This document shows, one piece after another, positions 8,058 to 17,206 of a DNA stretch of 51,550 nucleotides (the stretch's first letter is position 1; the number at the start of each line of letters is the position of its first letter). The translations under genes and the position numbers were made by a program. The notes under the pieces were generated by a model that was not told the origin of the DNA, ran no database searches, and saw nothing but the letters and a program-made list of their open reading frames with translations. The stretch is from Ideonella_A sp031398385. Lineage in GTDB: Bacteria > Pseudomonadota > Gammaproteobacteria > Burkholderiales > Burkholderiaceae_C. The stretch spans positions 1 through 51,550 of the forward strand of contig JANNNE010000306.1 in assembly GCA_031398385.1 (NCBI GenBank). Reading direction: 5' to 3'.

Positions 8058-9489
8058 CGCAGTGGGACCGACGGACTCCCGGCCACCCGGCGGCCCGATG
8101 GCCCCGGGCCCTGTCGGCGGCGCGTTGAAGCAGCGCTCGAGGCAGCGTGCAGGCAAGCGCAGGTCAACGAACCGGGTTGCGCTGAGCCTGTTCTGGCGCA
8201 CCTTCTTTCTGTTGGCGGTGTTGCTGGCGGGCGGCGTATTTGCGTGGACCCAGACCTTTCGAGCCCTCGAAGAAGAACCGCGCGCCGCCCAGGCCGCGCA
8301 GCAGATCGCCAGTCTGGTCAACCTGGCCCGAGCGGTGCTGACCACAGTGGACGGCATCAACCGGGTGGCGCTGGTCAAGAGCATGTCCGACCCGGGGAGC
8401 ATCAAGCTGACGCCCCGGGAGCCGGCCGATCGCTGGACCGTCTACGAAAAAGACCGCTTCACGCGCGCAACCGGCGAGGCTCTGCGCAAGCGCCTCGGCC
8501 CCGACACGCTGGTGGCCAGCAACGTCAACGGCACGCCGGGCCTGTGGGTCGGCTTCACGCTCGACAAGGACCCCTACTGGATCCTGGCCGACCCGTCGCG
8601 CCTGGCGTCGATGGCGACCAGCACCTGGATGAGCTGGGTCGGCATCGCGCTGCTGGCCACCGTGCTCGGCTCGGCTGCGGTGGCGCGGCTGATCAACCAG
8701 CCGTTGCGCGACCTGTCGTCGGCGACCAGCCGGATCCGTGGCGGCGAATACGATTCGCGGCTCGACGAAACCACGCTGACCAGCGAGATCCGCGAGGTCA
8801 ACATGGGCTTCAACCGGATGGCGCGTGAACTGGCCAAGGTCGAAGAAGACCGGGCCGTGATGCTGGCCGGCATCTCGCACGACCTGCGCACGCCGCTAGC
8901 CAGGCTTCGGCTGGAAACCGAAATGAGCGTGCAGGACGAAGAGGCGCGCCGCTACATGGCCTCCGACATCGCGCAGCTCGACGCCATCATCGACAAGTTC
9001 ATGGACTATGCGCGGCCCGGCCATGTCAAGCTGGTACCGGTCGATCTGGCAGCGCTCGTCGAGCGCGAGATGGGCAACTTCCGCGCGCCGGACCAGATCC
9101 GGATCGACTCGAAAATTTCGCCACAGACCCGGGTGCTGGCCGACGAGACCGAGTTGTCGCGGGTCTTGCAGAACCTGTTCGAAAACGCGCGCCGCTACGG
9201 GCGCAATGGCGACGATCAGGTGGCGCGGGTCGAGGTCAGCGATTCCCGCCACGGCGGTGGCGTCACGCTGACCGTGCGCGACCACGGCACCGGTGTCGAC
9301 CCCGGCAAGCTGCATCAATTGGCGACGCCGTTCTACCGCGGCGATCTGGCGCGAACCGCGGCCACCGGCGCCGGCCTCGGGCTGGCGATCGTCGACAAGG
9401 CGGTGCAACGCATGGGCGGCCAGCTCGAATTGCTGAACGCCAACGACGGCGGCCTGATGGTCAATATCCGCCTGAAAAAGGCGGCCTGA
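8029..9489 (+). CDS. envZ: Sensor histidine kinase, EnvZ/RisS type
   Basis: Inner-membrane kinase of 486 aa. A basic, proline-rich N-terminal tail (1-45) precedes TM1 (about 53-73, SLFWRTFFLLAVLLAGGVF). A periplasmic domain of about 120 residues follows, then TM2 (about 203-223). The HAMP region is near 225-275. The dimerisation domain has H-box GISHDLRTPLARLR, and the ATPase has N-box LQNLFENARRYG, G1 DHGTGVDPGK and G2 GAGLGLAIV. The partner is the overlapping OmpR-type regulator. The 45-residue cytoplasmic tail is longer than in E. coli EnvZ. The first ATG (8029) is used; a TTG two codons earlier is possible. Confidence 0.93.
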   Translation: MSLFQTVSPDAVGPTDSRPPGGPMAPGPVGGALKQRSRQRAGKRRSTNRVALSLFWRTFFLLAVLLAGGVFAWTQTFRALEEEPRAAQAAQQIASLVNLARAVLTTVDGINRVALVKSMSDPGSIKLTPREPADRWTVYEKDRFTRATGEALRKRLGPDTLVASNVNGTPGLWVGFTLDKDPYWILADPSRLASMATSTWMSWVGIALLATVLGSAAVARLINQPLRDLSSATSRIRGGEYDSRLDETTLTSEIREVNMGFNRMARELAKVEEDRAVMLAGISHDLRTPLARLRLETEMSVQDEEARRYMASDIAQLDAIIDKFMDYARPGHVKLVPVDLAALVEREMGNFRAPDQIRIDSKISPQTRVLADETELSRVLQNLFENARRYGRNGDDQVARVEVSDSRHGGGVTLTVRDHGTGVDPGKLHQLATPFYRGDLARTAATGAGLGLAIVDKAVQRMGGQLELLNANDGGLMVNIRLKKAA

Positions 9490-9501
9490 TTCAACGACCC
9501 G

Positions 9502-10020
9502 TCAGGCCTGGTCGACGCCGAGCAACAGGCACACGGCACGCACCTCGATCGCCTCGAGGCGACCGACAGGCCCCATTTTTTCAGCGGTCTTGGCCTTCAC
9601 GTTGACCTGATCCGTCGCCAGCCCCAAGGCCTGCGACAGGCTCTGGCGGATCGTCGGCAGGTGGGGTGCGAGTTTGGGTGCCTGCGCCACGATGGTCGAA
9701 TCGATGTTGCCGATCTCCCAGCCGGCTGCACGCACCCGTCGCGCGGCTTCGGTCAGCAAGGCCAGCGAGTTGGCACCCTTGTAGCGCGGATCGGTGTCGG
9801 GAAAATGCTGACCGATGTCGCCCAAGGCCGCTGCGCCGAACAAGGCGTCGCTGATGGCGTGACACAAGGCGTCGGCATCCGAGTGACCCATCAGGCCATG
9901 GCTGTGCGCGATCGTGACGCCTCCGAGAATCAGCGGCCGTGCCGTGACCAGTGCGTGGATGTCCCAGCCCTCGCCGATTCGAATTTTCGGCAATCTCGGC
10001 AGCATCGTGGGATCGGGCAT
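9502..10020 (-). CDS. ispF: 2-C-methyl-D-erythritol 2,4-cyclodiphosphate synthase
   Basis: Fifth step of the MEP isoprenoid pathway: cyclises CDP-ME-2-phosphate with loss of CMP. The 172-aa protein carries the metal-binding DxH in GWDIHAL, the second His in SDADALCHAI, the conserved GLMGHSDADAL, DIGQHFPDTDPRYKG and the C-terminal KAKTAEKMGPVGRLEAIE. The ATG at 10020 has a poor ribosome site; a second ATG five codons inside would give the more usual length. It follows ispD by 29 bases and is likely co-transcribed with it. Confidence 0.95.
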   Translation of the reverse strand: MPDPTMLPRLPKIRIGEGWDIHALVTARPLILGGVTIAHSHGLMGHSDADALCHAISDALFGAAALGDIGQHFPDTDPRYKGANSLALLTEAARRVRAAGWEIGNIDSTIVAQAPKLAPHLPTIRQSLSQALGLATDQVNVKAKTAEKMGPVGRLEAIEVRAVCLLLGVDQA

Positions 10021-10049
10021 GGTTGACGGGTGGGGAGCGATCGGATCGG

Positions 10050-10763
10050 TCAGGCGCGGGTTCGAAACAGCCGCTCGGCCAATGCGAAATCGGCGGGATA
10101 GGTCAGCTTCAGATTCTCCGCCGATCCGGGAACCAACAAGGGCGAGTGTCCCATCGCCTCGACTGCACTGCTTTCGTCGGTAACGGCCGGGCCGGCTTGA
10201 GCCAGTGCCTGGCGCAACAGGCCGATGCGAAACATCTGGGGCGTCTGTGCCAGCCATTTGTCGGCGCGCGCAACGGTCGCATGAACCCGGCCGTTGCGCG
10301 CTTCCTTGAGGGTATCGGCCAGCGGCAACGCAAGCAGGCCACCGACCGGATCGTCCCGGCAGGCATCGATCAATTGGTCGACCTGTTCGGCTCGAATCAG
10401 GCATCGTGCTGCGTCGTGCACCAGCACCCAATCCGCATCGTCGGCGCCCTGCTCGATCAGCGCCGCGATGCCGTTGGCAACGGTCTCGGCGCGGGTGGCT
10501 CCACCACGCCGTGCCAGCATCAGTCGCGGATTCTGCTCGACTGGCACATGACGCTCGAAGGCATGGTCGTCCGGCGCAATGACAACCATCAACAACTGCA
10601 GACGCGCCACTTCCAGCAGCGCGGCGATCGTGTGCGCCACCATGGCGCGGCCGGCCAAGGCGACATACTGCTTGGGTTCGGCCGTGCCCGCACGAGAGCC
10701 GAACCCGGCACAGGGGATCAGGGCATAACAGCGGGGAGTGGTGGCCAGGTGAAGGGGATCCAT
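10050..10763 (-). CDS. ispD: 2-C-methyl-D-erythritol 4-phosphate cytidylyltransferase
   Basis: Third step of the MEP pathway: couples MEP to CTP. The 237-aa protein has the nucleotide-binding loop PCAGFGSRAGTAEPKQY near residue 17. It also has the conserved GGATRAETVANG, VHDAARCL and the QTPQMFR segment. The order ispD-ispF fits the usual betaproteobacterial block, divergent from mfd. Nothing is unusual apart from a somewhat basic C-terminus. Confidence 0.95.
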   Translation of the reverse strand: MDPLHLATTPRCYALIPCAGFGSRAGTAEPKQYVALAGRAMVAHTIAALLEVARLQLLMVVIAPDDHAFERHVPVEQNPRLMLARRGGATRAETVANGIAALIEQGADDADWVLVHDAARCLIRAEQVDQLIDACRDDPVGGLLALPLADTLKEARNGRVHATVARADKWLAQTPQMFRIGLLRQALAQAGPAVTDESSAVEAMGHSPLLVPGSAENLKLTYPADFALAERLFRTRA

Positions 10764-10958
10764 GTGGCGGGGCCGATAGCGCAGGCTGAACGACCGCGCA
10801 AAGTATAGGTTCTGGGCTGCGCAGCGATTGGTCGGCGCCGGATCGGGTCATCGGCACCAAAGTCCATTCGCCGGCTGCCAATGGCCGCCATCCCTACAAT
10901 CGAGCTTCATACGCCCCGACGCCCCCGCGCCGGGGCGCTCTGCTTTGCAGACCGATCC

Positions 10959-13900
10959 ATGCAACTCCCAGTCATCGCTCCAGGAAAACGATTCACCTTG
11001 CCGCGACCAATGGCGTCTGCAGACGCCATGTTGCTTGCTCGCATGGCGGCACGGCAGGCCGCGTTGAAACGGCTGACACTGATCGTCACGGCCGATCCGG
11101 CCGATACGCAACGGCTCGAAGGCGAACTGGCTTTCTTCGAACCCGGTCTGCGAATCGCGGTCTTTCCCGATTGGGAAACGCTGCCCTACGACACCTTCTC
11201 GCCGCATCAGGATCTGATTTCGGAACGCCTGGCCACCTTGTGGCGAATCCGCCAGAACGAGGTAGATATCGTGCTGATGCCGGCGACGACCGCGCTGGTG
11301 CGGCTGGCGCCGCCGAGCTTTCTGGCCGCCTACACCTTCAATTTCAAGCAGAAGCAGAAACTCGACGAACCGGCGCTGAAGGCGCAATTGACGTTGGCCG
11401 GTTACAGCCATGTCAGCCAGGTGGTGTCGCCGGGTGAATATGCGGTGCGCGGCGGCTTGATCGACCTGTTCCCGATGGGCTCGGCGGTACCCTACCGGGT
11501 CGATCTGTTCGGTGACGAGGTCGACAGCATCCGCACCTTCGATCCCGATACCCAGCGCAGCCTGTATCCGGTGCCCGAGGTGCGCTTGCTGCCGGGACGC
11601 GAATTTCCGATGGACGAGGCGGCACGCACCGCGTTCCGTTCGCGCTGGCGCGAGCGCATCGAGGGCGATCCGACCAAGGTGCGGCTGTACAAGGACATCG
11701 CCTCGGGCATCGCGACCGCCGGCATCGAGTACTACCTGCCCCTGTTCTTCGACGACACGGCGACGATCTTCGACTATGTGGGCGCCGGCACGCAGCTGGC
11801 ACTACACGGCGAAGTCGACGAGGCGCTGAAGAAATTCTGGACCGATACGCGCGAGCGGCATCGCTTCTTGCAGCACGATCCCGAGCGGCCGCTGTTGCCG
11901 CCGGAAGACCTCTTCCTGAAGCCGGACGATTTCTTCACGCTCGGTGGCGGCTTCGCGACCTTGTCGCTGCGCGGTCGCGAGTCGGTCGAGTGGGCGCGGC
12001 CCCTGCCCGACATCAGCGTCGATCGTGGTTCACCCGATCCGCTGAAGAAGCTGCAGATGCATCTCGGACAGACGCCGCACCGGGTGCTGCTCGCCGCCGA
12101 AAGCGATGGTCGTCGCGAAAGTCTGCTCGAGCTGCTGCGCGACAACCGCATCGAACCGCCGAGCGTCGCTTCGCTGAGCGAGTTCCAGGCCGGCGACGAG
12201 GCATTCGCGATCGTCGTCGCGCCGTTGTCGGAGGGCTTTTTCTGGCACGAGCCGGACACCGGGACTGCGATCCAGTTCATTACCGAAACCGAGCTGTTCG
12301 CCACCTCGCCGACCGCGCGCCGGCGACGCAAGCAAGAGCAGGTCAGCGATGTCAATGCGCTGATCAAGGACCTGTCGGAGCTGAAGGTGGGCGATCCGGT
12401 GGTGCATGTGAACCACGGCATCGGCCGGTATGTCGGGCTCAAGCACATCGATCTCGGGACCGACGAAGGCGGAGCCAGCGAGTTTCTGCACCTCGAATAC
12501 GCCGACAAGGCCACCTTGTATGTTCCGGTTGCGCAGCTGCACCTGATCAGCCGTTACACCGGCGTCAGCGCCGACGAGGCGCCGCTGCACCGGCTCGGAT
12601 CGGGTCAATGGGAAAAGGCGCGCCGCAAGGCGGCCGAGCAGGTGCGAGATACCGCGGCCGAACTGTTGAACCTGTACGCGCGCCGTGCCGCGCGCGAAGG
12701 TTTCGCCCACCGCTTCTCGCCGCATGATTACGAGGCGTTTGCCACCAGCTTCGGTTTCGAGGAAACCGCCGATCAGAAGGCCGCGATCCATGCGGTGATC
12801 CAGGACATGATTTCGCCATTGCCGATGGACCGCCTGATCTGCGGCGATGTCGGTTTCGGCAAGACCGAAGTGGCGCTGCGCGCCGCGTTCGTGTCGGTGC
12901 TGGGTGGCAAGCAGGTCGCGATCCTGGCGCCGACCACGCTGCTGACCGAGCAGCACTACCAGAATATCGTCGACCGCTTCGGCCGCTGGCCGGTCAAGGT
13001 GGCCGAGTTGTCACGTTTTCGATCCGCCAAGGAGATCAAGGTCGCGCTCGAAGGCATTGCCGACGGCACCATCGACATCGTGGTCGGCACCCACAAGCTG
13101 ATCAGCGACAAGGTGAAATTCAAGCGCCTGGGCCTGTTGGTGATCGACGAGGAGCACCGCTTCGGGGTGCGCCACAAGGAGGCGATCAAGGCGATGCGCG
13201 CCGAGGTCGACGTGTTGACCCTGACCGCGACGCCGATCCCCCGCACCTTGGGCATGGCCCTCGAAGGCCTGCGCGACCTGAGCGTGATTGCCACCGCGCC
13301 GCAGCGGCGACTCGCGATCAAGACTTTCGTTCGCAACGAATCGAGCGGCACCATCCGCGAGGCGGTGTTGCGCGAATTGAAGCGCGGCGGTCAGGTCTAT
13401 TTTCTGCACAACGAGGTTGAGACGATCGAGAATCGGCGCGACAAGCTGGTCGAGCTGATTCCGGAAGCCCGCATCGCGATCGCCCACGGCCAGATGCCCG
13501 AGCGCGAACTCGAACGCGTGATGCGTGATTTCGTCGCGCAACGCCACAACGTCTTGTTGTGCTCGACCATCATCGAGACCGGCATCGACGTGCCGAGCGC
13601 CAACACCATCGTGATCAGCCGCGCCGACAAGTTCGGCCTGGCGCAGCTGCACCAGCTGCGCGGCCGGGTCGGTCGCAGCCACCACCAGGCCTATGCCTAT
13701 CTGCTGGTGCCCGAAGTCGAGGCGTTGACCAAGCAGGCGGCGCAACGCTTGCAGGCGATCCAGGACATGGAGGAGCTCGGTTCGGGCTTCTACCTGGCGA
13801 TGCACGACCTGGAGATCCGCGGCGCCGGCGAGGTGCTGGGCGAGAACCAGAGCGGCAACATGATGGAGATCGGCTTCCAGCTCTACAACGAGATGCTGGC

Positions 13901-14426
13901 CGAGGCGGTGCGGGCCTTGAAGGCCGGGCACGAGCCCGATCTGCTGAGCCCGTTCAGCGCCACCACCGAGATCAACCTGCACGCCCCCGCGCTGTTGCCG
14001 AACGACTATTGCGGCGATGTGCACACGCGGCTGAACCTTTACAAGCGGCTGGCCAGCGCGGACAAGAACGAGCAGATCGACGCGCTGCTGGAAGAAATCA
14101 CCGACCGCTTCGGCAAGCTGCCGGCGCAGGGCCAGAACCTGTTCGACGTGCACCGCCTGCGCGTATTGGCCAAGCCCTATGGCGTCAGCAAGATCGATGC
14201 ATCACCGGCGATGATGGCGATCACCTTCAAGCCCAATCCGCCGATCGAAGCGATCCGGATCATCGAACTGGTGCAGAAGAACCGCCACATCAAGCTGGCC
14301 GGCAACGACAAGATACGCATCGAGCGTGCCCTGCCAGACGCGAAGGAACGTGCGCAGGTGATCCGCGAGGTGCTGCGCACGCTCGGCCCGCCGAAGCAGC
14401 TCGAGCCGGCAGCCACACCGGCATAG
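10959..14426 (+). CDS. mfd: Transcription-repair coupling factor
   Basis: ATP-dependent translocase that removes RNA polymerase stalled at DNA lesions and recruits UvrA. It has 1155 aa; E. coli Mfd has 1148. The UvrB-like N-terminal region includes FPDWETLPYD. The RNA polymerase-interacting region (about 490-560) includes GDPVVHVNHGIGRYVGL. The helicase core has Walker A GDVGFGKTE, DEEH box VIDEEHRFGV, TATPIPRTL and the motif VI region QLRGRVGRS. The TRCF C-terminal domain holds LYKRLASA. The start is at ATG 10959, since the in-frame stretch before it is not Mfd-like. An arginine-rich FRSAKEIK follows the helicase translocation motif as expected. Confidence 0.97.
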   Translation: MQLPVIAPGKRFTLPRPMASADAMLLARMAARQAALKRLTLIVTADPADTQRLEGELAFFEPGLRIAVFPDWETLPYDTFSPHQDLISERLATLWRIRQNEVDIVLMPATTALVRLAPPSFLAAYTFNFKQKQKLDEPALKAQLTLAGYSHVSQVVSPGEYAVRGGLIDLFPMGSAVPYRVDLFGDEVDSIRTFDPDTQRSLYPVPEVRLLPGREFPMDEAARTAFRSRWRERIEGDPTKVRLYKDIASGIATAGIEYYLPLFFDDTATIFDYVGAGTQLALHGEVDEALKKFWTDTRERHRFLQHDPERPLLPPEDLFLKPDDFFTLGGGFATLSLRGRESVEWARPLPDISVDRGSPDPLKKLQMHLGQTPHRVLLAAESDGRRESLLELLRDNRIEPPSVASLSEFQAGDEAFAIVVAPLSEGFFWHEPDTGTAIQFITETELFATSPTARRRRKQEQVSDVNALIKDLSELKVGDPVVHVNHGIGRYVGLKHIDLGTDEGGASEFLHLEYADKATLYVPVAQLHLISRYTGVSADEAPLHRLGSGQWEKARRKAAEQVRDTAAELLNLYARRAAREGFAHRFSPHDYEAFATSFGFEETADQKAAIHAVIQDMISPLPMDRLICGDVGFGKTEVALRAAFVSVLGGKQVAILAPTTLLTEQHYQNIVDRFGRWPVKVAELSRFRSAKEIKVALEGIADGTIDIVVGTHKLISDKVKFKRLGLLVIDEEHRFGVRHKEAIKAMRAEVDVLTLTATPIPRTLGMALEGLRDLSVIATAPQRRLAIKTFVRNESSGTIREAVLRELKRGGQVYFLHNEVETIENRRDKLVELIPEARIAIAHGQMPERELERVMRDFVAQRHNVLLCSTIIETGIDVPSANTIVISRADKFGLAQLHQLRGRVGRSHHQAYAYLLVPEVEALTKQAAQRLQAIQDMEELGSGFYLAMHDLEIRGAGEVLGENQSGNMMEIGFQLYNEMLAEAVRALKAGHEPDLLSPFSATTEINLHAPALLPNDYCGDVHTRLNLYKRLASADKNEQIDALLEEITDRFGKLPAQGQNLFDVHRLRVLAKPYGVSKIDASPAMMAITFKPNPPIEAIRIIELVQKNRHIKLAGNDKIRIERALPDAKERAQVIREVLRTLGPPKQLEPAATPA

Positions 14427-14462
14427 CGGCTGCTTGACGGGCGGTCTGCTGCGCAGGCGCCC

Positions 14463-15506
14463 TCAGCGGAACATCTGTGCGGCGAATTGTCCGGTCGGCC
14501 CCTGGCAGACCCCGGCGAAGCGGCTGAAATCGGGTGGCGCCTGCAGGTTGCAGTTGACGGCGGCCAACGGCACGCCGTTGATCATCATCGTCATTGTCAG
14601 CCGCAGCAACTGGCCATCGAGTTGTCCCTGCCCGCTGCCGACGTTCAGGCCGGCGGCGAAGGCGGTGAGCTCGATCTGTGTGCCCTGCTGGGTGAGCTGG
14701 TAGGTTTCGCCATCGAGGGTGCGCCACATGCCGGCCAGGTTCGGCACCGAAGCCCGATTGCCCGCCGGGGCCGGTGTGGCAACCAGCGGTGCCTGCGCCG
14801 GTTGCACCAACGGGGCTGCATTCTGCGCTGGCGGATCAGGAATCGGGAACGATGGCTGCGAGCCTGTACCGGAGCCGAATTCGTCGGCGATATAGGCGAC
14901 TACGCCGATCGCGATCAGGGCATAGATGCCGGTCTTCAACCAATTCCGGCCGCTGCTCGGCGTAGTTTGCACGGCCGGTGCCGGCGGGTTGACTGGCGGA
15001 TGCTGAGCCGGCGTTGCGGCGGGGTTCTGTCGGACCAGATTCAGCCCCGGGACGCGCGCGAGGGTCTCGACCAGGCGCTGCAAATCGCCTCGCCAGCGCG
15101 AGTCGGCGATTTCGAGGGCCTGGCGGCGCACCAGAGGCTGCAAGTCCTCGGGCAAGGCCGCTTCGTCCGGCAAGGGTGTGCCATCGATCAGCACCGGCAC
15201 GACGCGGATGCCGCGCTGCAATGCGGTCGAGATTTCCTGGCGGATCCAGTCGCGCGGGTCGTCGAGCCGGCGTTCGCCCTTGGCGTCGCGGATGTCGAGC
15301 CAGCGCGGCCCGATCAGCACCAGCATCACGACACAGGCTTCGAGCGCGCGATTCAGCGCCTCGACGAAATCGACGCCGAGCTCGATTCCTTCGATATCGC
15401 GAAAGATGCTGGAACTGCCGAAGTGCTCAGCCAGATCATCGGCGAGCCGACCTGCGGCCTGGCGTGCGTCGTCACGCCGATAACTGACGAAAATTCCGCC
15501 TGCCAT
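14463..15506 (-). CDS. TIR-domain membrane protein with extracytoplasmic beta domain
   Basis: A 347-aa protein. Residues 1-140 form a TIR-like domain (IFVSYRRDD at 5-13, FRDIEGIELG at 35-44, VLIGPRWLD at 63-71, and DWIRQE with E91 where NAD-cleaving TIR domains carry the catalytic Glu). A proline/alanine linker, a membrane span at about 189-207 and a second proline-rich linker follow. Residues 256-347 look beta-rich and lipocalin-like (NLAGMWRTLDGETYQLTQQG). TIR domains bind or cleave NAD; no effector partner gene is adjacent, so a signalling role is as likely as defence. It is convergent with mfd and divergent from serB, splitting the usual mfd-serB neighbourhood. Confidence 0.82.
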   Translation of the reverse strand: MAGGIFVSYRRDDARQAAGRLADDLAEHFGSSSIFRDIEGIELGVDFVEALNRALEACVVMLVLIGPRWLDIRDAKGERRLDDPRDWIRQEISTALQRGIRVVPVLIDGTPLPDEAALPEDLQPLVRRQALEIADSRWRGDLQRLVETLARVPGLNLVRQNPAATPAQHPPVNPPAPAVQTTPSSGRNWLKTGIYALIAIGVVAYIADEFGSGTGSQPSFPIPDPPAQNAAPLVQPAQAPLVATPAPAGNRASVPNLAGMWRTLDGETYQLTQQGTQIELTAFAAGLNVGSGQGQLDGQLLRLTMTMMINGVPLAAVNCNLQAPPDFSRFAGVCQGPTGQFAAQMFR

Positions 15507-15611
15507 CGATGCTGTCTCCGGCGTGGGTGAGGAACCGATAATCGGATCGGTGGCAGTTTAGACCGCTGTGCCCCGAATCCGAACTTTCCCCGACCCGAGC
15601 CTGCCATAGCC

Positions 15612-16334
15612 ATGAACGATTCCACGGCCACGACCCGATTTCCCGGCCTGCTGGTGCGCGGCGTTGCCACACCGCTGCGCCTGCGCGATTTCAAACTGGT
15701 GGCGTTCGACATGGATTCGACGCTGATCAACATCGAATGCGTCGACGAAATTGCAGCAGCGGCCAATCGCAAGCCGGAGGTGGCCGCGATCACCGAGGCG
15801 GCGATGCGTGGCGAGATCAGCGACTACAAGGACAGTCTGCGTCGGCGGGTCAGGCTGCTCGAAGGCATCCCGGTCAGCGCGCTGGACGAGATCTACGAAC
15901 ACCGACTGTGTCTGAACCCCGGTGTCGAATCCTTCGTTCAGGCCTGCCAGGCGGCTGGCCTGAAAACGCTGCTGGCCTCCGGCGGCTTCACATTCTTCAG
16001 CGAGCGCGTGCGGCAGCGTCTGGGCATCGACTATGCCCGATCCAACGTGCTCGAGGTCAGCGACGGCCGCCTGACCGGCCGCATGGTCGACCAGCCCTGG
16101 GGCGATATCGTCGATGGCGCAGAAAAACGCCGGACGCTGCTCGAGATCTGCGACGAGTTGCGCATCTCGCCCAGCCAGGCGATTGCGGTCGGCGACGGGG
16201 CGAATGATCTGCCGATGCTTGGCGAGGCCGGCCTCAGCATCGCCTTCCACGCCAAGCCGACGGTTCAGGCGCAGGCGATGGTGTCGGTGATCGAAGGCGG
16301 CATGGACCGGGTGTTGGCCTTGTTCGAGGATTGA
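15612..16334 (+). CDS. serB: Phosphoserine phosphatase
   Basis: Last step of serine synthesis (HAD superfamily). The 240-aa protein lacks the N-terminal ACT domain of some SerB proteins. Motif I is FDMDSTLINIECVDE, motif II is ASGGFTFF, motif III includes the Lys of DGAEKRRTL, and motif IV is VGDGANDLPML. The typical cap sequence ITEAAMRGEISDYKDSL is present. Only an ordinary intergenic gap lies upstream. A REP-like pair follows the stop codon at once. Confidence 0.95.
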   Translation: MNDSTATTRFPGLLVRGVATPLRLRDFKLVAFDMDSTLINIECVDEIAAAANRKPEVAAITEAAMRGEISDYKDSLRRRVRLLEGIPVSALDEIYEHRLCLNPGVESFVQACQAAGLKTLLASGGFTFFSERVRQRLGIDYARSNVLEVSDGRLTGRMVDQPWGDIVDGAEKRRTLLEICDELRISPSQAIAVGDGANDLPMLGEAGLSIAFHAKPTVQAQAMVSVIEGGMDRVLALFED

Positions 16335-16346
16335 CGCGACTTGCGC

Positions 16347-16428
16347 CATCGCGCCTGAAGGCGCTCCCACAGCATGCAGGGCACGAACGCCAGCCCGGGC
16401 ATTTGTGGGAGCGCCTTCAGGCGCGATG
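16347..16428. repeat. REP-like inverted pair, locus 2
   Basis: CATCGCGCCTGAAGGCGCTC (from 16347, running on to CCCACA) and the complement TGTGGGAGCGCCTTCAGGCG (from 16404, running on to CGATG) lie between the convergent serB and rraA. The two arms are 25-base perfect complements. Their order is the reverse of locus 1. Confidence 0.9.
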
Positions 16429-16457
16429 CAGCCGTCGCCGGACAAATCCGCTTCTCC

Positions 16458-16967
16458 TCAGCCGTCACCGCCCCCAGGTAGCACCACGATCCCGTCTTCA
16501 TCGGCGTACAAACGATCACCCGGCTTGATCCACACGCCCTGCACCTGCACGCGCACGTCGCGCTGACCTTCATTGCGGCGTTCGGTCGGCAGCGGAATCA
16601 ATGCCAGTGCGCAGATGCCCACCTGCGCCGTGGCGAGTTCGGACTTGTCGCGCACGCAGCCGTTGACCACGACCCCCGCCCAGTTGTTGGCCGCTGCCGC
16701 GGCACCGATGTTGCCGCCGACCAGCGCGCGGCGCAGCGAAGCACCGCCATCGACCACCAGCACCCGGCCCTCACCCGGCCCCTCCAGCGCCGCCTTGACC
16801 AGGGAGTTGTCCTCGAAGCATTTGACGGTCGTGACGATGCCGGCAAAGCGCTGCACGCCTCCGAAATGGCGGAACACGGGTGGCAGCACCAGCAACTGGT
16901 TGTCGTCAATTGCCTTGTGGCGGTCGCCGAGATCGCAGGTGGCGACGAAAGATACCTCTGAAGTCAT
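16458..16967 (-). CDS. rraA: RraA family protein (regulator of RNase E or aldolase-like)
   Basis: A 169-aa protein matching E. coli RraA along its length: TVKCFEDNSLVKAAL, GRVLVVDGGASLRRALVG, GVVVNGCVRD, GICALALIPLPTERR, and the C-terminal LYADEDGIVVLP. RraA binds RNase E and lowers its activity. Related proteins are HMG/CHA aldolases and share the G-x-x-R-D motif, so an enzymatic role cannot be excluded. The start is the ATG of MTSEVSFVATCDL; the upstream in-frame stretch is not family-like. Confidence 0.88.
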   Translation of the reverse strand: MTSEVSFVATCDLGDRHKAIDDNQLLVLPPVFRHFGGVQRFAGIVTTVKCFEDNSLVKAALEGPGEGRVLVVDGGASLRRALVGGNIGAAAAANNWAGVVVNGCVRDKSELATAQVGICALALIPLPTERRNEGQRDVRVQVQGVWIKPGDRLYADEDGIVVLPGGGDG

Positions 16968-17206
16968 CTGGCAAGCCTTCCCGGTTCCGGCCGTTCCGGG
17001 TGGAGCGGCGCCGTCACGCCATGGCGTGAGGTCGCCATTGTTGTGCAAGCGGTCGTGGGCAGCCAGCGGACCGGTTCTCGCCATCGAAGGATGCGTCGTG
17101 GTGTTTGCCGCGCGGGCGTGGTGCAGAACCCATCACCAGGGCAGGCAACACGACTCCCTGAGTTTTGCTGCCGACGCGTGGCGCAGAACTTGCGAACAGG
17201 CACCAC

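Noticed and set aside
8029..8160. Possible frameshift at the ompR-kinase junction
   Set aside because: Both genes are full length; a 29-base overlap is normal for coupled two-component genes.
14427..14462. Bidirectional terminator between mfd and the TIR gene (GGGCG...CGCCC)
   Set aside because: Only five pairs with a large loop and no T-tract; too weak to call.
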